Assembly (NCBI RefSeq): GCF_024166365.1
Contig: NC_064826.1
Coordinates: forward strand, 25,630,001 to 25,694,000
Direction of reading: 5' to 3'
Origin: Elephas maximus indicus
Lineage: Eukaryota > Chordata > Mammalia > Proboscidea > Elephantidae
Length of the DNA: 64,000 bases
The notes below the pieces were generated by a model. It saw only the letters and a program-made list of their open reading frames with translations, was not told the DNA's origin and searched no databases. Numbering within the stretch: position 1 is the first letter of the stretch; each line of letters starts with the position of its first letter. Of the stretch, positions 46,560 to 58,118 are shown piece by piece. Both the position numbers and the translations under genes were made by a program.

Positions 46560-46880
46560 CTCTTTGTGTCCCAGTAGCACACCAATTTAACTATAGTTGA
46601 TTTATGGCGTGTTTTAAAATCTGATGGGTCTAGTGCTCCCTTATAATTTTGCTTTTTAATGTTCTCCAGGCTAATCTTGATTTTTTTTTTTTTTTAATAT
46701 GAACTTTAGAATCAATTTGTCAAGCTCCATTCAAAATGGTTACTGGTATTTTTATTAAATTATATTATATTTGTAAATTAACATAGAGAGAACTGGCAAC
46801 TTTATGATGTTGAGTCACCCTATCCAGGAATAGGAGATTTTTTTATTTCGTTTGTTCAAGTCTACTTCTGTGTCTTTCAA
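46560..46880 (-). repeat. Ancient LINE-1 fragment
   Basis: gatgggtctagtgctccctt, ttagaatcaatttgtcaagc, gagaactggcaactttatga and gttgagtcaccctatccagg match a block common in old mammalian L1 elements. Strand assumed from that resemblance. Confidence 0.55.
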
Positions 46881-47040
46881 GAGAAATTCGCTTATATATA
46901 CAAAACCATTTAACAAAAGACACCAACTACACTCATATCCATGTCTAATCCAGGCCCCATACAGAAATATATTGTGATATAGGGTCCAGTAGAAATTCAT
47001 GGATCATCATGAGTTTCTTAAAAGTATATATAAAATTCTG

Positions 47041-47535
47041 TGTGTATGATGGTTAAGGTTGTGTGTCCACTTGGCTGGGCCATAATTCTCAGTGGTTTGA
47101 CAGTTATAATGTAGTTTGGCTGTCATATGATGATATGATCACTTCCATGATGAGATTTGCTATAATGTGATCAACTCCATGATGGGATCTGCTGTACGTA
47201 GCCAATCAGTTGAAATGGAGTTTCCTTGGGTGTGCGGCCTGCATCGAATATAAGTGGACTTTCTGGCAAGGCTTTTGCTCGAAGTGGACTCTGCAGCTGA
47301 CTCCTGTTTGTCTGACCTCTGGTTCTTGGGTTTTGAGCTAGCAGCTTACCTGCCATCTTGCCTGTTGATCTTTGGATTTGTCAGTCTTCCCAGGTTGTGA
47401 GCCAGAGCCCGGCTGTCTAACCTGGTCGATATTGGGTTTACCAGTCCCTGTGGCAACATAAATGAGGAGAAGCCTCTAGCCTGACCCATGTTCCAGTCTC
47501 TACAACTGCATGAGTCATTTCCTTAATACAAATCT
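47041..47535 (+). mobile_element. ERVL-type (MLT2-like) LTR, opposite orientation
   Basis: Starts tgatggttaaggttgtgtgt; contains tgcggcctgcatcgaatata and agtggactttctggcaaggc; ends near tccttaatacaaatctccct, where the related LTR at 30155 has its 3' part. Truncated at its 3' end by a SINE fragment. Confidence 0.78.
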
Positions 47536-47539
47536 CCCT

Positions 47540-47600
47540 ATGCTATATGGTTTCTGTAAGTCAGAATCGACTAGACAGCAATAGGTTTGGGATTTGGGTT
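47540..47600 (+). repeat. AfroSINE tail fragment
   Basis: taagtcagaatcgactagac then caataggtttgggatttggg. Confidence 0.8.
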
Positions 47601-47766
47601 AGCAACCCTCCATTTTTATGTGTTTGTCTTTCCAGACTTATGGCTCTACAGGCAGTCCCCAAGTTAGGAACGAGATCCATTTCTAAGTATGTCTTTAAGT
47701 CGAATTTGTCAGTAAGTTGGAACAGGTGCATATGGTTCTTATTTAGCCTTACTTAAGTGTAAGGAA

Positions 47767-47927
47767 GGAAACCCTGGTGGTGCAGTGGTTAAGCCCTACG
47801 GCTGCTAACAAAAAGATCGGCAGTTCGAATCCACCCGCACTCCTGGGAAACCTTATGGGGCAGTTGTACTCTGACCTATAGTGTCGCTGTGAGTCAGAAT
47901 TGACTGGAAGGCAGTGGGTTTTGGTTT
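47767..47927 (+). repeat. AfroSINE, short
   Basis: Complete copy; flanks taagtgta and ttagtgtc hint at a decayed target duplication. Confidence 0.94.
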
Positions 47928-47935
47928 AGTGTCAG

Positions 47936-48436
47936 AAAAGGCTCAAATCTTTAAAATGACTTAAAAGCTGCACTTGCAGCAAGTGAAGGTGATTGTGATG
48001 AAGAATTTGTTGTGAGTAGGGGTTGGTTCAATCATCTCAAAGTGAGGGCAAATTTACGTAACAGTAAAGGGCAAGTAGGAGTTGTCTATAAATCGGACAT
48101 TCCTAGCCCAGAGACTTACTAAACCTCGCTTTCTGTGTGTGTTTGCCAGCCTGGCCCTCCCCCGTGAGGTATTTTTGTACGCAGGCTATGCTAATTTTTG
48201 TTTTTACAGTAACATGTGGAAGAGGGTTGTCAAGGTGGTGCTTGTGAGGTTGCCTCGAGGGCGGAACGTGGCTGGCAAACATGCAGAGGTCACATGTTAA
48301 GGTAAAATACGGTATATCTTCTATTCTCTCCTTTTACTTTCTCATTTTCGCTTTGCATCCCCCCCAGTTATGCCTATGCCTTTCAGTAGTATTAACATCG
48401 TTTATCCCCATTAAAGGCCTTTTAGCTCTAATAAAG
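47936..48436. other. Unassigned DNA
   Basis: Nothing recognised; the open frames 48082-48300 and 48281-48604 have no known motif (the second runs into a SINE). Confidence 0.4.
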
Positions 48437-48637
48437 GAGTCCCCAGATGGTGCAGAGTTAACATACTCGGCTGCTAACAGAAAAGTTGGTGGTCCGAGTC
48501 CACCCAGACACTCCTGGAAGAGGCCTGGCTATCTACTTCTAAAAAATCAGCCATCCAACACCGTGTGGAGCAGTTTTATGCTGATATATGTGGGATCCTT
48601 GTGAGTTGGAATTGACTCAACAGCTACTGGTTTAGGT
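48437..48637 (+). repeat. AfroSINE, long-b
   Basis: gtccgagtccacccagacac, ctacttctaaaaaatcagcc, gagttggaattgactcaac. Confidence 0.9.
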
Positions 48638-48657
48638 CTAATAATCTTATTGATATC

Positions 48658-48843
48658 TAGAGCTGTGGTTCTTAATCTTGTTTATGTGTAAGAATCACCT
48701 GGAGTAAACATTTGTTACCGGGGCCCCACCCTTTCAGAGAGTCTGTTTAACTGGTCTGGGTGGGGCCCAGGTGTTCCTATAACTTAAAATTCTCCCCAAT
48801 GAAACAAATATGCAACCATGTTGAGAATAGTGATCCATAGTTA
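48658..48843 (+). repeat. MER5A-type hAT MITE
   Basis: Starts gctgtggttcttaatcttg; contains agaatcacctggagtaaaca, ggggccccaccctttcagag and ggtctgggtggggcccagg; ends gttgagaatagtgatcc, i.e. inverted ends as in MER5A. Confidence 0.88.
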
Positions 48844-49045
48844 CCATCCATCAATAAACTAGTTCTGTGCCAGGACCTGTAGTTTAACTCATAGGCCACG
48901 AAACTTTCTCAGTCTCTCTCTTCCACTTGTTGAATTTGCAATTACTTTTTCCCTATACTCTGTAGTTGGGTTTGGCAATCACGGGGTTTTGGAACTGTAA
49001 TATCTGTAGAGTTTAGTCCAATTTCATCATTCTAAAGAGAAGTAA

Positions 49046-49256
49046 AGGAGCCCTGGTGGCACAGTGGCTAAGCTCTCGGCTGCAGACCAAAAGATTGGCA
49101 GTTCGAACCCACCAGCCTCTCTGCAGGAGAAAGATGGGGCAGTCTGCTTCTGTAAAGATTACAGCTTTGGAAACCCTATGAGTCAGTTCTACTCTGTCCT
49201 GTTGGGTCACCATGAGTTGGAATAGACTTGATGGCAATGGGTTTGGTTTGGCTAAT
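49046..49256 (+). repeat. AfroSINE, long-a, with perfect target duplication
   Basis: Flanked by agaagtaa at 49038-49045 and 49257-49264. Contains gtctgcttctgtaaagatta. Confidence 0.95.
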
Positions 49257-49367
49257 AGAAGTAATCTAAAGCCGTGCATGCACGCGAGTGAGAGAGATCT
49301 TATCCAAGATCACACATTTGATAAATGAAGTGCCAGGACTACATTATGTAATTGCCTTTAAAATACA

Positions 49368-49699
49368 GTTTTTACCTGTTTATTTTCCAGTGAACCCTAG
49401 ATGTATGTTCAATCATTAGGCTTCTTAGACCCCCAATCTCTGTTCTCTTCTGCTTTTCAGCTTGTGTGTCCCACTCTATAGTAATATGATTATTATTTGT
49501 TTACTGGTATTTTAGAATAGGAGGGAATGTACCTGTTTTTACCTGTTTATTTTCCAGTGAACCCTAGATGTATGTTCAATCACTAGGCTTCTTAGACCCC
49601 CAATCTCTGTTCTCTTCTGCTTTCCAGCTTGTGTGTCCCACTCTATAGTAATATGATTATTATTTGTTTACTGGTATTTTAGAATAGGAGGGAATGTAC
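49368..49699. repeat. Tandem duplication, 167-bp unit, 2 copies
   Basis: 49368-49532 recurs at 49535-49699 with only two differences that I can see (cattagg/cactagg and gcttttcag/gctttccag), about 99 % identity. Each unit starts gtttttacctgtttatttt and ends aggagggaatgtac. Confidence 0.97.
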
Positions 49700-49701
49700 T
49701 G

Positions 49702-50037
49702 CCCCTCACCTCACAAATTCTCCCCCGTCACAAATTTTGTTCCTTCTGGGACCCAACCACTACCTTCCTCTGTAAAATAACAACGTAAAGTCATTATTTG
49801 GTAGTCTTGGTAGTCTAGAGGACTGTCTGAGAAATGATAAAACATGAAATATCATGAAAAATACTTTTTTTTTTTTTTTTCTTTTACAGGGAAACTTACT
49901 TCATGTGAAATGTTTCTCGAGATTGAAAGCTAAAAGCAAAAGTATACTGTGAGTGCCATCTTCTGGAGAGATTAGGCCAGCTTGTTGGGATGTACTTTCC
50001 CTCAATGCCACATGTAGAACTTATCTTTTATCCTTTC
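49702..50037. other. Unassigned DNA
   Basis: Poly-T run at about 49865-49880; otherwise nothing recognised. Confidence 0.4.
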
Positions 50038-50111
50038 TTTTATTGATTAGTTCCTCGATTTATTTATATCTGCTATGGAACAACAATAAATCAAGGAACT
50101 AATCAATAAAA
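50038..50111. repeat. Short inverted repeat, 27-bp arms
   Basis: 50038-50064 and 50085-50111 are reverse complements with a single mismatch (c/t in the middle), around a 20-nt loop. Confidence 0.95.
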
Positions 50112-50515
50112 TATACAAGCAATGGAAAAGCAAAAACTAAACTGAAAAGCATGAAGATCAGAGAAATTTATATTGGAAAGGCAAGGCTAGGACAAAGAGA
50201 AAGAAAACACTGCAAATCTGTTCCCCTATAGCAGCAGAGGAGCTATCAATTCACTGAGACTGGAGAGATTATGTGATGAGTATATTTTGTTATGTGTTAA
50301 GTTAGAGCTGCCTATGAGACACTGATGAGGAGCTGCCAAGTATGTAGCTGGCTATGTGAGTCTAAAGCTCGTGAGACAGCTCTGTGAGACAAACGTAGAT
50401 TTGAGACAGCTCAGCATTTGGTTCCTTGAAGCCCGAGGCTGGATGGGATTTCCCCGACAGCGTGGAGAGAGAAGAAAACAGGGCCCCACACAGGATCCTG
50501 AGGAATCCTGCCTCA
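50112..50515. other. Unassigned DNA
   Basis: Nothing recognised. Confidence 0.4.
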
Positions 50516-50517
50516 GT

Positions 50518-50605
50518 AAAAGGCAGACAGTGTAATGATGTGGCCCCTGGAGCCTGACTGTCTGATTTAAATCCCAGCTCCCCTCCTTACTAGAGGTAAT
50601 GTTTA
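50518..50605 (+). repeat. MIR fragment
   Basis: cccctggagcctgactgtct, gatttaaatcccagctcccc, ctccttactagaggta. Confidence 0.7.
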
Positions 50606-51716
50606 AATTATTCTAGAAGATTATTTTTAAGGTGATGTCCTATATAACCTCATTATGTAATAGATGGTTGTATTTTGTTTTGTTTTTAAATGTGTTCTAA
50701 TCACTGCTTCCTAAGCTGTTTGAAACTGCCTTTCCCGACATGTTAAATAAAGCCTAATCTCTGGCCTGAGAGGGGTTTAGATTAGAAACTGTTCAAAAGA
50801 ATTATGCCTTATTATTTTTTCTGCTGTTAAAGACATGTCAGCTGGGCTAACTGGCTTCACTGTCCTTCTCCCTTGCCTTCCAGCCTGCAAAATTCTGGGT
50901 CAAGAAAGAAAAAGGGGTCTCCGCAGTTTAGCCCCTCCACACTTTGCTGGGTCATCCTTGGTCACCTTCTTCCTAGCTGTAATACAACTTCCTGGTTTTG
51001 ACGAAGAACATGCAAAGAATTACCATGATTTTCTGGCTACATCTTGTTTTCTTAGAATTATTTATAATGCTTTTCTTTTTGCTTTTTTAAAACATCTTTT
51101 GTGATTTTAAATGTTGCTTGTTTTAGCAAAAGTCCCATTTCCGTTTTTTTCCACTGTGAACCAGATGAACTTTTTCACTGGAACGGTCACATTGTCTCAT
51201 TGAATTTCAGGTCACTTGTGATTTCTTTTTTCTTAATTCCACACAGAGAAGAGGACTGAACTCCTAAAAACTCTGCCCGGCTCTCACTCATACTCCCTTG
51301 GTAGAGCTCAATTTCAGCTGAAAGCTTCAAACATCCTTCATGTTCAGGAATGTAGGCGAATGAAGAATCTTTTATAGGGCATGTACATTGTTACTCTTTA
51401 TGGTCAAAGACTTTTGCATTTTCCTTCTTCATAATTCGTAATAATTTGCAACCAGGTTTAGATGGTGGGTTATACACTTCTTTCATCTACTGGAATTTTC
51501 TATGCCTTTGAGTATTTTTATCTATTAGAAAAACATGCCATCTCTTTCCATGTGCACCAGCAGCATAGCCAGCTGCTGGAGTTTCTCCTAGACTGGGAAA
51601 CTATAACATTTTCCTCTAGCCTCTTCCATATGCATTCTTCATGTAGAATTCGATATCTATTTCAAATCTCTTTTGATTCAATTTCACACTTAAATGGTGT
51701 AATTCATCTCTCAGAT
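50606..51716. other. Unassigned DNA
   Basis: No family recognised; the open frames 50835-51104 and 51462-51776 have no known motif, and the latter runs into an L1. Confidence 0.4.
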
Positions 51717-51731
51717 AATATTGGATGTGTG

Positions 51732-53104
51732 TACAACCACTTTGGAAATCGATTTGGCACTTTCTTAAAAAGCTAGAAATAGAACTACCATACGATCCAG
51801 CAGTCCCACTCCTTGGAATATATCCTAGAGAAATAAGAGCCTTCACACAAACAGATATATGTACTGCACACCCATGTCCATTGCAGCACTATTTACAATA
51901 GCAAAAAGACAGAAGCAACCAAGGTGCCCATCAATGGGTGAATAAATAAATGAATTATGGTATTTTCATACAATGGAATACTGCGCATTGATCAAGAACA
52001 ATGATGAATCCGTGAAACATTACATAACATGGAGGAATCTGGAAGGCATTGTGCTGAGTGAAATTAGTCAGTTGCAAAAGGGCAAATATTGTATGAGACC
52101 ACCATTATAAGAACTCAAGAAATAGTTTAAACAGAGAAGAAAATATTCTTTAATGATTGCAAGGGTGGGGAGGTAGGGAGGAAGAGGGGTATTCACTAAT
52201 TAGAACTATTTTAGATGAAGGGAAAGACAGCAAACAATACAGGAGAGGTCAGCCTAACTGGTCTAAACCAAAAGCAACGAAGTTTCCTGAATAAACCTAA
52301 TGCTTCGGAGGCCAGTGTAGCAGGGGTGGGGGCCTGGGAACCAAGGTTTCAGGAGACATCTAGGTCAATTGGCATAATAAAATCTATTAAGAAAACATTC
52401 TGCATCCCAGTTTGGGGAGTGGTGTCTGGGGTCTTAAACACTTGCACGCGGCCATCTAAGATGCATCAATGGGTCTCAACCTACCTGGAGCAAAGGAGAA
52501 TGAAGAACAACAAAGATGCAAGGTAATTATGAGCCCAAGTAACAGAAAGGACCACATAAATCAGAGACTACATCAGCCTGAGACTAGCTGAACTAGATGG
52601 TGCCCAGCTATAACCGATGACTGCCCTGACAGGGAACACAACAGAGAATCCCTGATGGAGCAGGAGAGTAGTAGGATGCAGACCTCAAATTCTTGCAAAA
52701 AGACCAGACTTAATGGTCTAACTGAGACTAGAAAGACCTCGGAGGTCATGGTCAGCAGACCTTTTGCTGGCCCGAGACAGGAACCATTTCCAAAGCCAAC
52801 TCTTCAGACAGGAATTGGACTGGGCTATGGGATAGAAGATGATACTGGTGAGGACTAAGATCTTGGCTCAAGCCGACACATGAGACTATATGGGCAGCTC
52901 CTGTCTGGAGGAGAGATGAGAGGGCAGAGGGGAACAGAGGCCGGTGGAATGGACACGGGGAATACAGGGAGGAGAGAAGGAATGTGCTGTCTCATTAGGG
53001 GGAGAGAAACTAGGAGTACATAGTGAGCTGTATACAATTTTTGTATGAGAGACTGACTTGATTTGTAAACTTTCCTTAAAGCACAATAAAAACAAACAAA
53101 CAAA
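51732..53104 (+). mobile_element. LINE-1, 5'-truncated, with target duplication
   Basis: Starts within ORF2 at gtacaaccactttggaaatc, continues to the ORF2 end (about 52110) and a 1-kb 3' UTR ending aataaaaacaaacaaac. aatattggatgtgtgta occurs at 51717-51733 and 53105-53121, a 15-17 bp target duplication. The ORF2 remnant is frame-shifted by five extra bases near 51860 (atatgtactgcacaccc against atatgcacaccc in the copy at 1-1417). Confidence 0.95.
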
Positions 53105-53121
53105 AATATTGGATGTGTGTA

Positions 53122-53690
53122 ACCTGCATTTTCTGACTCAATTCAGGGGTAATTTTTAATGCAGAATCATAATATGTGAGCAGCCAGGAAACTGTGTTTG
53201 AATTCCTACCATGAATAATTAGTAAAACCAAGCAAACAGAACAAGCAATTTTATAACCGTAAGATCAGTAAAAGAGTTTGTGTTGAAATTCTCTGGTGTA
53301 AAAACATACAACAAGCAGTAAGAATGACTTAGTAGGCTTTTTTTTTTTTTTTTTTAAGATTATTGAGGTCACATAGAATGTGTAATTATTAATGGAATCC
53401 TGGCTCTGAATTTTCTAATTATCAAACATCTAGACATTAACATTGCATAGTATGTTTCCAAAAATAATTATAAATCATGTTTAATGCCTTCAGATTCCTT
53501 CTCATCAATGAAGAGTAGATACACATGTGCTGGTAGATATGGAAGTTACTAGTTAACTTGGAAATACAAAATCAGGAGTTGAAAGTAAATTCAATCAATG
53601 TTCAGAAGACAACAGCTGATATTCCTCAGTTCTGCCTTGGGATTTGAGATATGTTCTCATGACATAGAGCATATGGCTTGAGGAGTAGCT
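53122..53690. other. Unassigned DNA
   Basis: Poly-T run at about 53339-53355; nothing else recognised. Confidence 0.4.
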
Positions 53691-53691
53691 A

Positions 53692-53780
53692 ACCTTAGAG
53701 TCACAGAATGTTACCAGTACAAGAGATGGCCTAAGTAGTCTGACTCCATTATTTTATAACTAAGGAAACAGAGATCTTGC
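53692..53780 (-). repeat. MIR3-like fragment
   Basis: gtcacagaatgttaccagta, gatggcctaagtagtctgac, ataactaaggaaacagaga. Confidence 0.6.
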
Positions 53781-53790
53781 CCCCAAAATT

Positions 53791-53983
53791 GCTGTTGTTT
53801 GCCCCAGAGTCGATTTCAACTGATAGCGACCCCAGGTGACAGAGTAGCATAGGGTTTTCTAGGCTGTAATCATTATGGAAGCAGATCTCCAGGTCTTTTC
53901 TCCTGCAAAGCAACAGAGTGGGTTCAAACTGCCTACCTTTCAGTTAGCAGCCAAACGCTTTACCATTGTGCCACGAGGGCTCC
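53791..53983 (-). repeat. AfroSINE, long-a
   Basis: ttctaggctgtaatcattat, ttttctcctgcaaagcaac, taccattgtgccacgaggg. Confidence 0.9.
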
Positions 53984-54270
53984 TTTCGTCCAAAATAAAG
54001 GTTTATTTAGGAAAAAAAAAATCCACATGGTGAATGCAGAGCCCAGATCAAGCCAGATTATCTGCCTCCCAGTTCAGTTTCTTTCTGACGACGATGTTAC
54101 CAAAGCACCTTAGTCCAAGAGCTAAAGCTCTATTGATATGGACACAAGACCCTTAGCGTAACTGGGATGAGGCACAGTCAGTCGTTTGCCTCTCCTTCCT
54201 TTTAATAGCCCACACCACCGAAGCTCTACCTGCTGTGGTCTGCTGGCTCCTTCCCCCAGAAGGTTAAAAG

Positions 54271-54467
54271 CAGCTGCTGTCTAGTCAACTCCAACTCATG
54301 GAGACCCCATGTTTGTCAAAGTAGAACTTTACTCCATAGATTTTCAGAGGCTGATTTTTCAGAAAGTAGATCGACGGGCTTTTCTTCTGAGGAGACTCTG
54401 AGTGAACTCAAAACTCCCACTTCATCAGCAGCCCAGCACATAACTGTTTGTACCATCTAGGGACTCC
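54271..54467 (-). repeat. AfroSINE, long-b
   Basis: ctgatttttcagaaagtaga, gggcttttcttctgaggag, ttgtaccatctagggactcc. Confidence 0.88.
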
Positions 54468-54806
54468 GCCCTGAAGCTTACCAGTCCTTTATCTGGTCCA
54501 TTTGGAGTTCAAAGTGGCAGCTAACTCATCTGATGCATTTGTTAATCAGGCTAATGTGCTAAGGAAGAGACCTAAATGTTCCCACGTACACGTGTGGCCT
54601 TCCTAGAGAAATCCAAGCCTGTCATCATTGAACCCCGTGGTACACAACTGGCATGAAGGTCAATTTAAGAAAATAAAAAATGATTACAGAGCACTTTCAT
54701 GTTTTCATTTAGTCTGAAAATAGCTGCATTAGTTCCAACAGTCAAAATGTGTATTCCTATAGCCTAGATGATATTACCTACTTTATTAAATAGAAACACA
54801 TTTTTT
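54468..54806. other. Unassigned DNA
   Basis: Nothing recognised; ends at the L1 target duplication. Confidence 0.4.
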
Positions 54807-54826
54807 GAAAAAGTGGCATTAATTTT

Positions 54827-55872
54827 TTAAATTTTTTATTGTGCTTTAAGTCCAAGTTTACAAATCAAGTCAGTCTCTCATAAAAAAAAAAATTTATATA
54901 CACTTTTCTATGTACTCCTAATTGTTCTCCCGCCAATGAGAGAGCACACCCCTTTCCCCCACTCTCTATTTTTGTGTCCATTCAGCCAGCCTCTGACCCC
55001 CTCTGCTCTCTCATCTCCCCTCCAGACAGGAGATGCCAATATAGTCTCATGTGTTTACTTGATCTAAGAAGCTCATTCTTCACCAGTATCATTTTCTATC
55101 CGATAGTCCAATCCAATCCCTGTCTGAAGAGTTGGCTTTGGGAATGGTTCCTGTCTTGGGCTAACAGAAGATCTGGGGACCATGACCTCCAGCGTCCTTA
55201 TAGTCTCAGTCAGACCATCAAGTCTGGTCTTTTTACAAGAATTTGGGGTCTGCATCCCACTGTTTTCCTGTTCCCTCAGGGGTTTTCTGTTGTGTTCCTT
55301 GTAAGAGCAGTCATTGGTTGTAGCTGGGCATCATTTCATTCTTCTGGTCTCAGGCTGACATTATCTCTGGTTTATGTGGTACTTTCTGTCTCTTGGGCTC
55401 ACAATTACCTTGTGTCTTTGGTGTTCTTCATTTTCCTTTGCTCCAGGTGGGTTGAGACCCGTTGATGCATCTTGGATGGCTGTTTGCTTGCACTTAACAT
55501 CCCAGAAGCCACTCTCCAAAGTGGGAAGCAGAATGTTTTCTTAACAGATTTTATTATGCCAATTGGCTTAGATGTCCCCTGAAACCATGGTCCCCAAGCT
55601 CCCCCCACAACCCGCTACCCTGGCCTTCGAGTCATTCAGTTTATTCAGGAAACTTCCTTGCTTTTAGTTTAGTCCAGTTGTCCTGACCTTATCTGTATTG
55701 TGTGTTGTCTTTCCCTTCACCAAAAATAATTCTTACCTACTACTGAATTAGAGAAAACCTCTCTCCCTCCCTACCTCCCCCTCCCTTCTCATAACCATCA
55801 AAGAATATTTTCTTCTCTGTTTAAATTATTTCTCCAGTTCTTATAATAGTGGTCTTATACAATATTTGTCCT
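54827..55872 (-). mobile_element. LINE-1, 5'-truncated, minus strand, with 20-bp target duplication
   Basis: Starts (minus) at aggacaaatattgtataag, the last codons of ORF2, and contains almost only the 3' UTR. gaaaaagtggcattaatttt at 54807-54826 recurs with one extra A at 55873-55893. Same subfamily as 1-1417 and 51732-53104. Confidence 0.96.
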
Positions 55873-55893
55873 GAAAAAAGTGGCATTAATTTT

Positions 55894-56357
55894 AAAGAAA
55901 AAATATTAATGTCTAGGCATATATAGGAGATGAATACAGCTTTCTAACCTTTTTTTCCTGAAATTAGATCATTAGCCTCATCTTGAAATCGGGCAACCCT
56001 AGAGATCCAAATTTCTTATTGTTAGTCTGATCTTCTGAGAATTGTATTACTAGGAATTTCAAACCAGACATATGTCAGGGGCAGCCCCAGGTCAGCTGAG
56101 TGGCTGACATTTGTTCTATGGGGGACATGTAGTGTCTTCCTAAAACCCACTTCACATATGCACAGGGACTGCCTTGCTGGGTATTTCACATTCTGTAAAC
56201 AGGAGCAGAGACAAAACTAGGCCTTCAGTCCAGGGTTGTAAGGCTCTATTTATGGACGGTCCAGAGAGTCTTCAACCTGAACACTAATGAAGGCATCTAC
56301 CAAGACATGCTGGCTCCTTTATCTTGCTCACTTTCCCAGCAATGCTTTAGTGAACAT
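55894..56357. other. Unassigned DNA
   Basis: Nothing recognised. Confidence 0.4.
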
Positions 56358-56528
56358 AATGGGCAACCCCATGTGTGTCAGAGTAGAATTGTGCTCCGTA
56401 GGTTTTCAAAGGCTGATTTTTTTGGAAATAGACTGCCACGCCTTTCTTCCATAGTGCCTACTCTGGGTGGATTCAAACCTCCAACCTTTTGGTTGGCAGC
56501 TGAGCACGTTAGCTTTTTGTACCACCCT
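56358..56528 (-). repeat. AfroSINE, long-b, tail missing
   Basis: gtcagagtagaattgtgctc, actgccacgcctttcttcca, aaccttttggttggcagctg. Confidence 0.88.
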
Positions 56529-57040
56529 GTTGAACATAAATTAGGACAAAATGTATCCACACACACAAACCGAGAAAGAAGGAGAGAGCAGCACAGTCAT
56601 CCAATAATGGAGAAACAAAAGAAGGACAGAATGTCAACAGACACTATAAAATTTCCTTTGGCACGTGTTCAGATTGTCATTGTCCCAGCCAGGTGACCAT
56701 ATGCCTATAATGTGGCAGAGCCATTCTCTGGGCACAAATCCAGGTCTCCAGCTTACTGATCTCTAATTTGGATTAATAACTCATTGTATTATCTGAAAAG
56801 AGTTTATAATATACCTAGTCAGTTGAACCATAAAGAAAAACTCATCCCAAATCAAACACACACAGTTTTCAATATTACCATGCAAAACCAGTCCCCACTT
56901 TAATCTGACAGTGGGAAGAGCCATTCATTCAATGAGAGTACAATAAAAAGCTTCTACCAAAGGTAACTCAGCCATAGGTGCTGTGAGGGAGGAAGAGAGA
57001 AGAGAAGGACACGGGGAAGATAGGAAAGGGAGTCAGTATG
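56529..57040. other. Unassigned DNA
   Basis: Nothing recognised. Confidence 0.4.
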
Positions 57041-57044
57041 TTAG

Positions 57045-57195
57045 ATGTCCGCCAGTCCCAAGCAGCTTGCTGGGAACATACAGTCCTCAGGACAGTTCTG
57101 CAAGGCAGGTAATATTATTCCCATTGTAGAGATGAGGAGATTAAGATTTTAGACAAGTAAGTAGTTGTCCAAGTTCATTAATCTAGTTGGAAAAC
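57045..57195 (-). repeat. MIR fragment
   Basis: caaggcaggtaatattattc, ccattgtagagatgaggaga, agtagttgtccaagttcat. Confidence 0.75.
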
Positions 57196-57862
57196 CTCTA
57201 AAGTCTTCATGGAAATGACAGGCTGAGTGGCTCAAGAAACATACCTGGAAAACAACAGAAACAACTAGAAAATTGCTTCAAGATGGCATGTGAGCACACA
57301 TTTGATAGTGTAATGTGAACTGAATACAAAGTACTGAGGGAATATCAAGTAATATTAATCAGATACTGCTAGTAAAAACATTTCATGGAGATGAGGCGTG
57401 GCATGACTCCAAAGCTTCTCAACTTTTTAAATAATGAGATGCGGTCTATTTAAACACTAACCTAATTCCTGAAGCTGAGAAACCAGATGAGTGTGAAACT
57501 TCAAAGTTCTTGAGTTTTAACAGGAAGGACTCCGGGCTGGCCAGGAGAAAAAGATTAAAGATAGCATCTCTCTGCTTTGTAAAGATGGAAGCTGAGAAGA
57601 GCTTCTTCCTCTTCCAGCAGAAAATCCAGCTAGCTGGCTGGTAGATCACATCTGCAACAAAAGGCATCTTTTCCTTCTTTACTGTAGAAGTACTTAAAAT
57701 TCATTCATGCAGATACATTTGCGTTGACCACTTAGGAAGGTCCCCAAGACTGAGAGGGATTTTATTCCTGTCAAAATTTTCTTGACTGTTTAATATGTAT
57801 TCTCCTTAGCAAAAGAGATAATATTAAAATTCTAGAATTACGGATACCCTTAAAAGAAAAAC
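57196..57862. other. Unassigned DNA
   Basis: The minus-strand frame 57446-57667 has no known motif; nothing else recognised. Confidence 0.4.
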
Positions 57863-57957
57863 TGACTTATGTATTACATGCCTTACTGAATTGTGTAGTA
57901 CGTGCCTAATTCACGAAGTTCATGAAGGGACGCATTAGTCATGTAATACACGAGTCA
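57863..57957. repeat. 95-bp palindromic MITE-like element
   Basis: tgacttatgtattacatg (57863-57880) is the inverse of catgtaatacacgagtca (57940-57957) with two mismatches. The inside also pairs loosely (ccttactgaatt against aacttcatgaaggg). I cannot assign a family. Confidence 0.65.
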
Positions 57958-58118
57958 TTTCTACCCCGAACTCTTTTTAAATACATTTCTCTTTCAGGAT
58001 CATGAATTTTCACTGATTTCTCCTGAGAGAGAGATGGTCAGATGGATAGTGAAGAATCTTTTGCCAAAAAGGCGTTTCATCTCTTTCTATTGACTGTGAG
58101 AACACTGCTGAGACTGGT

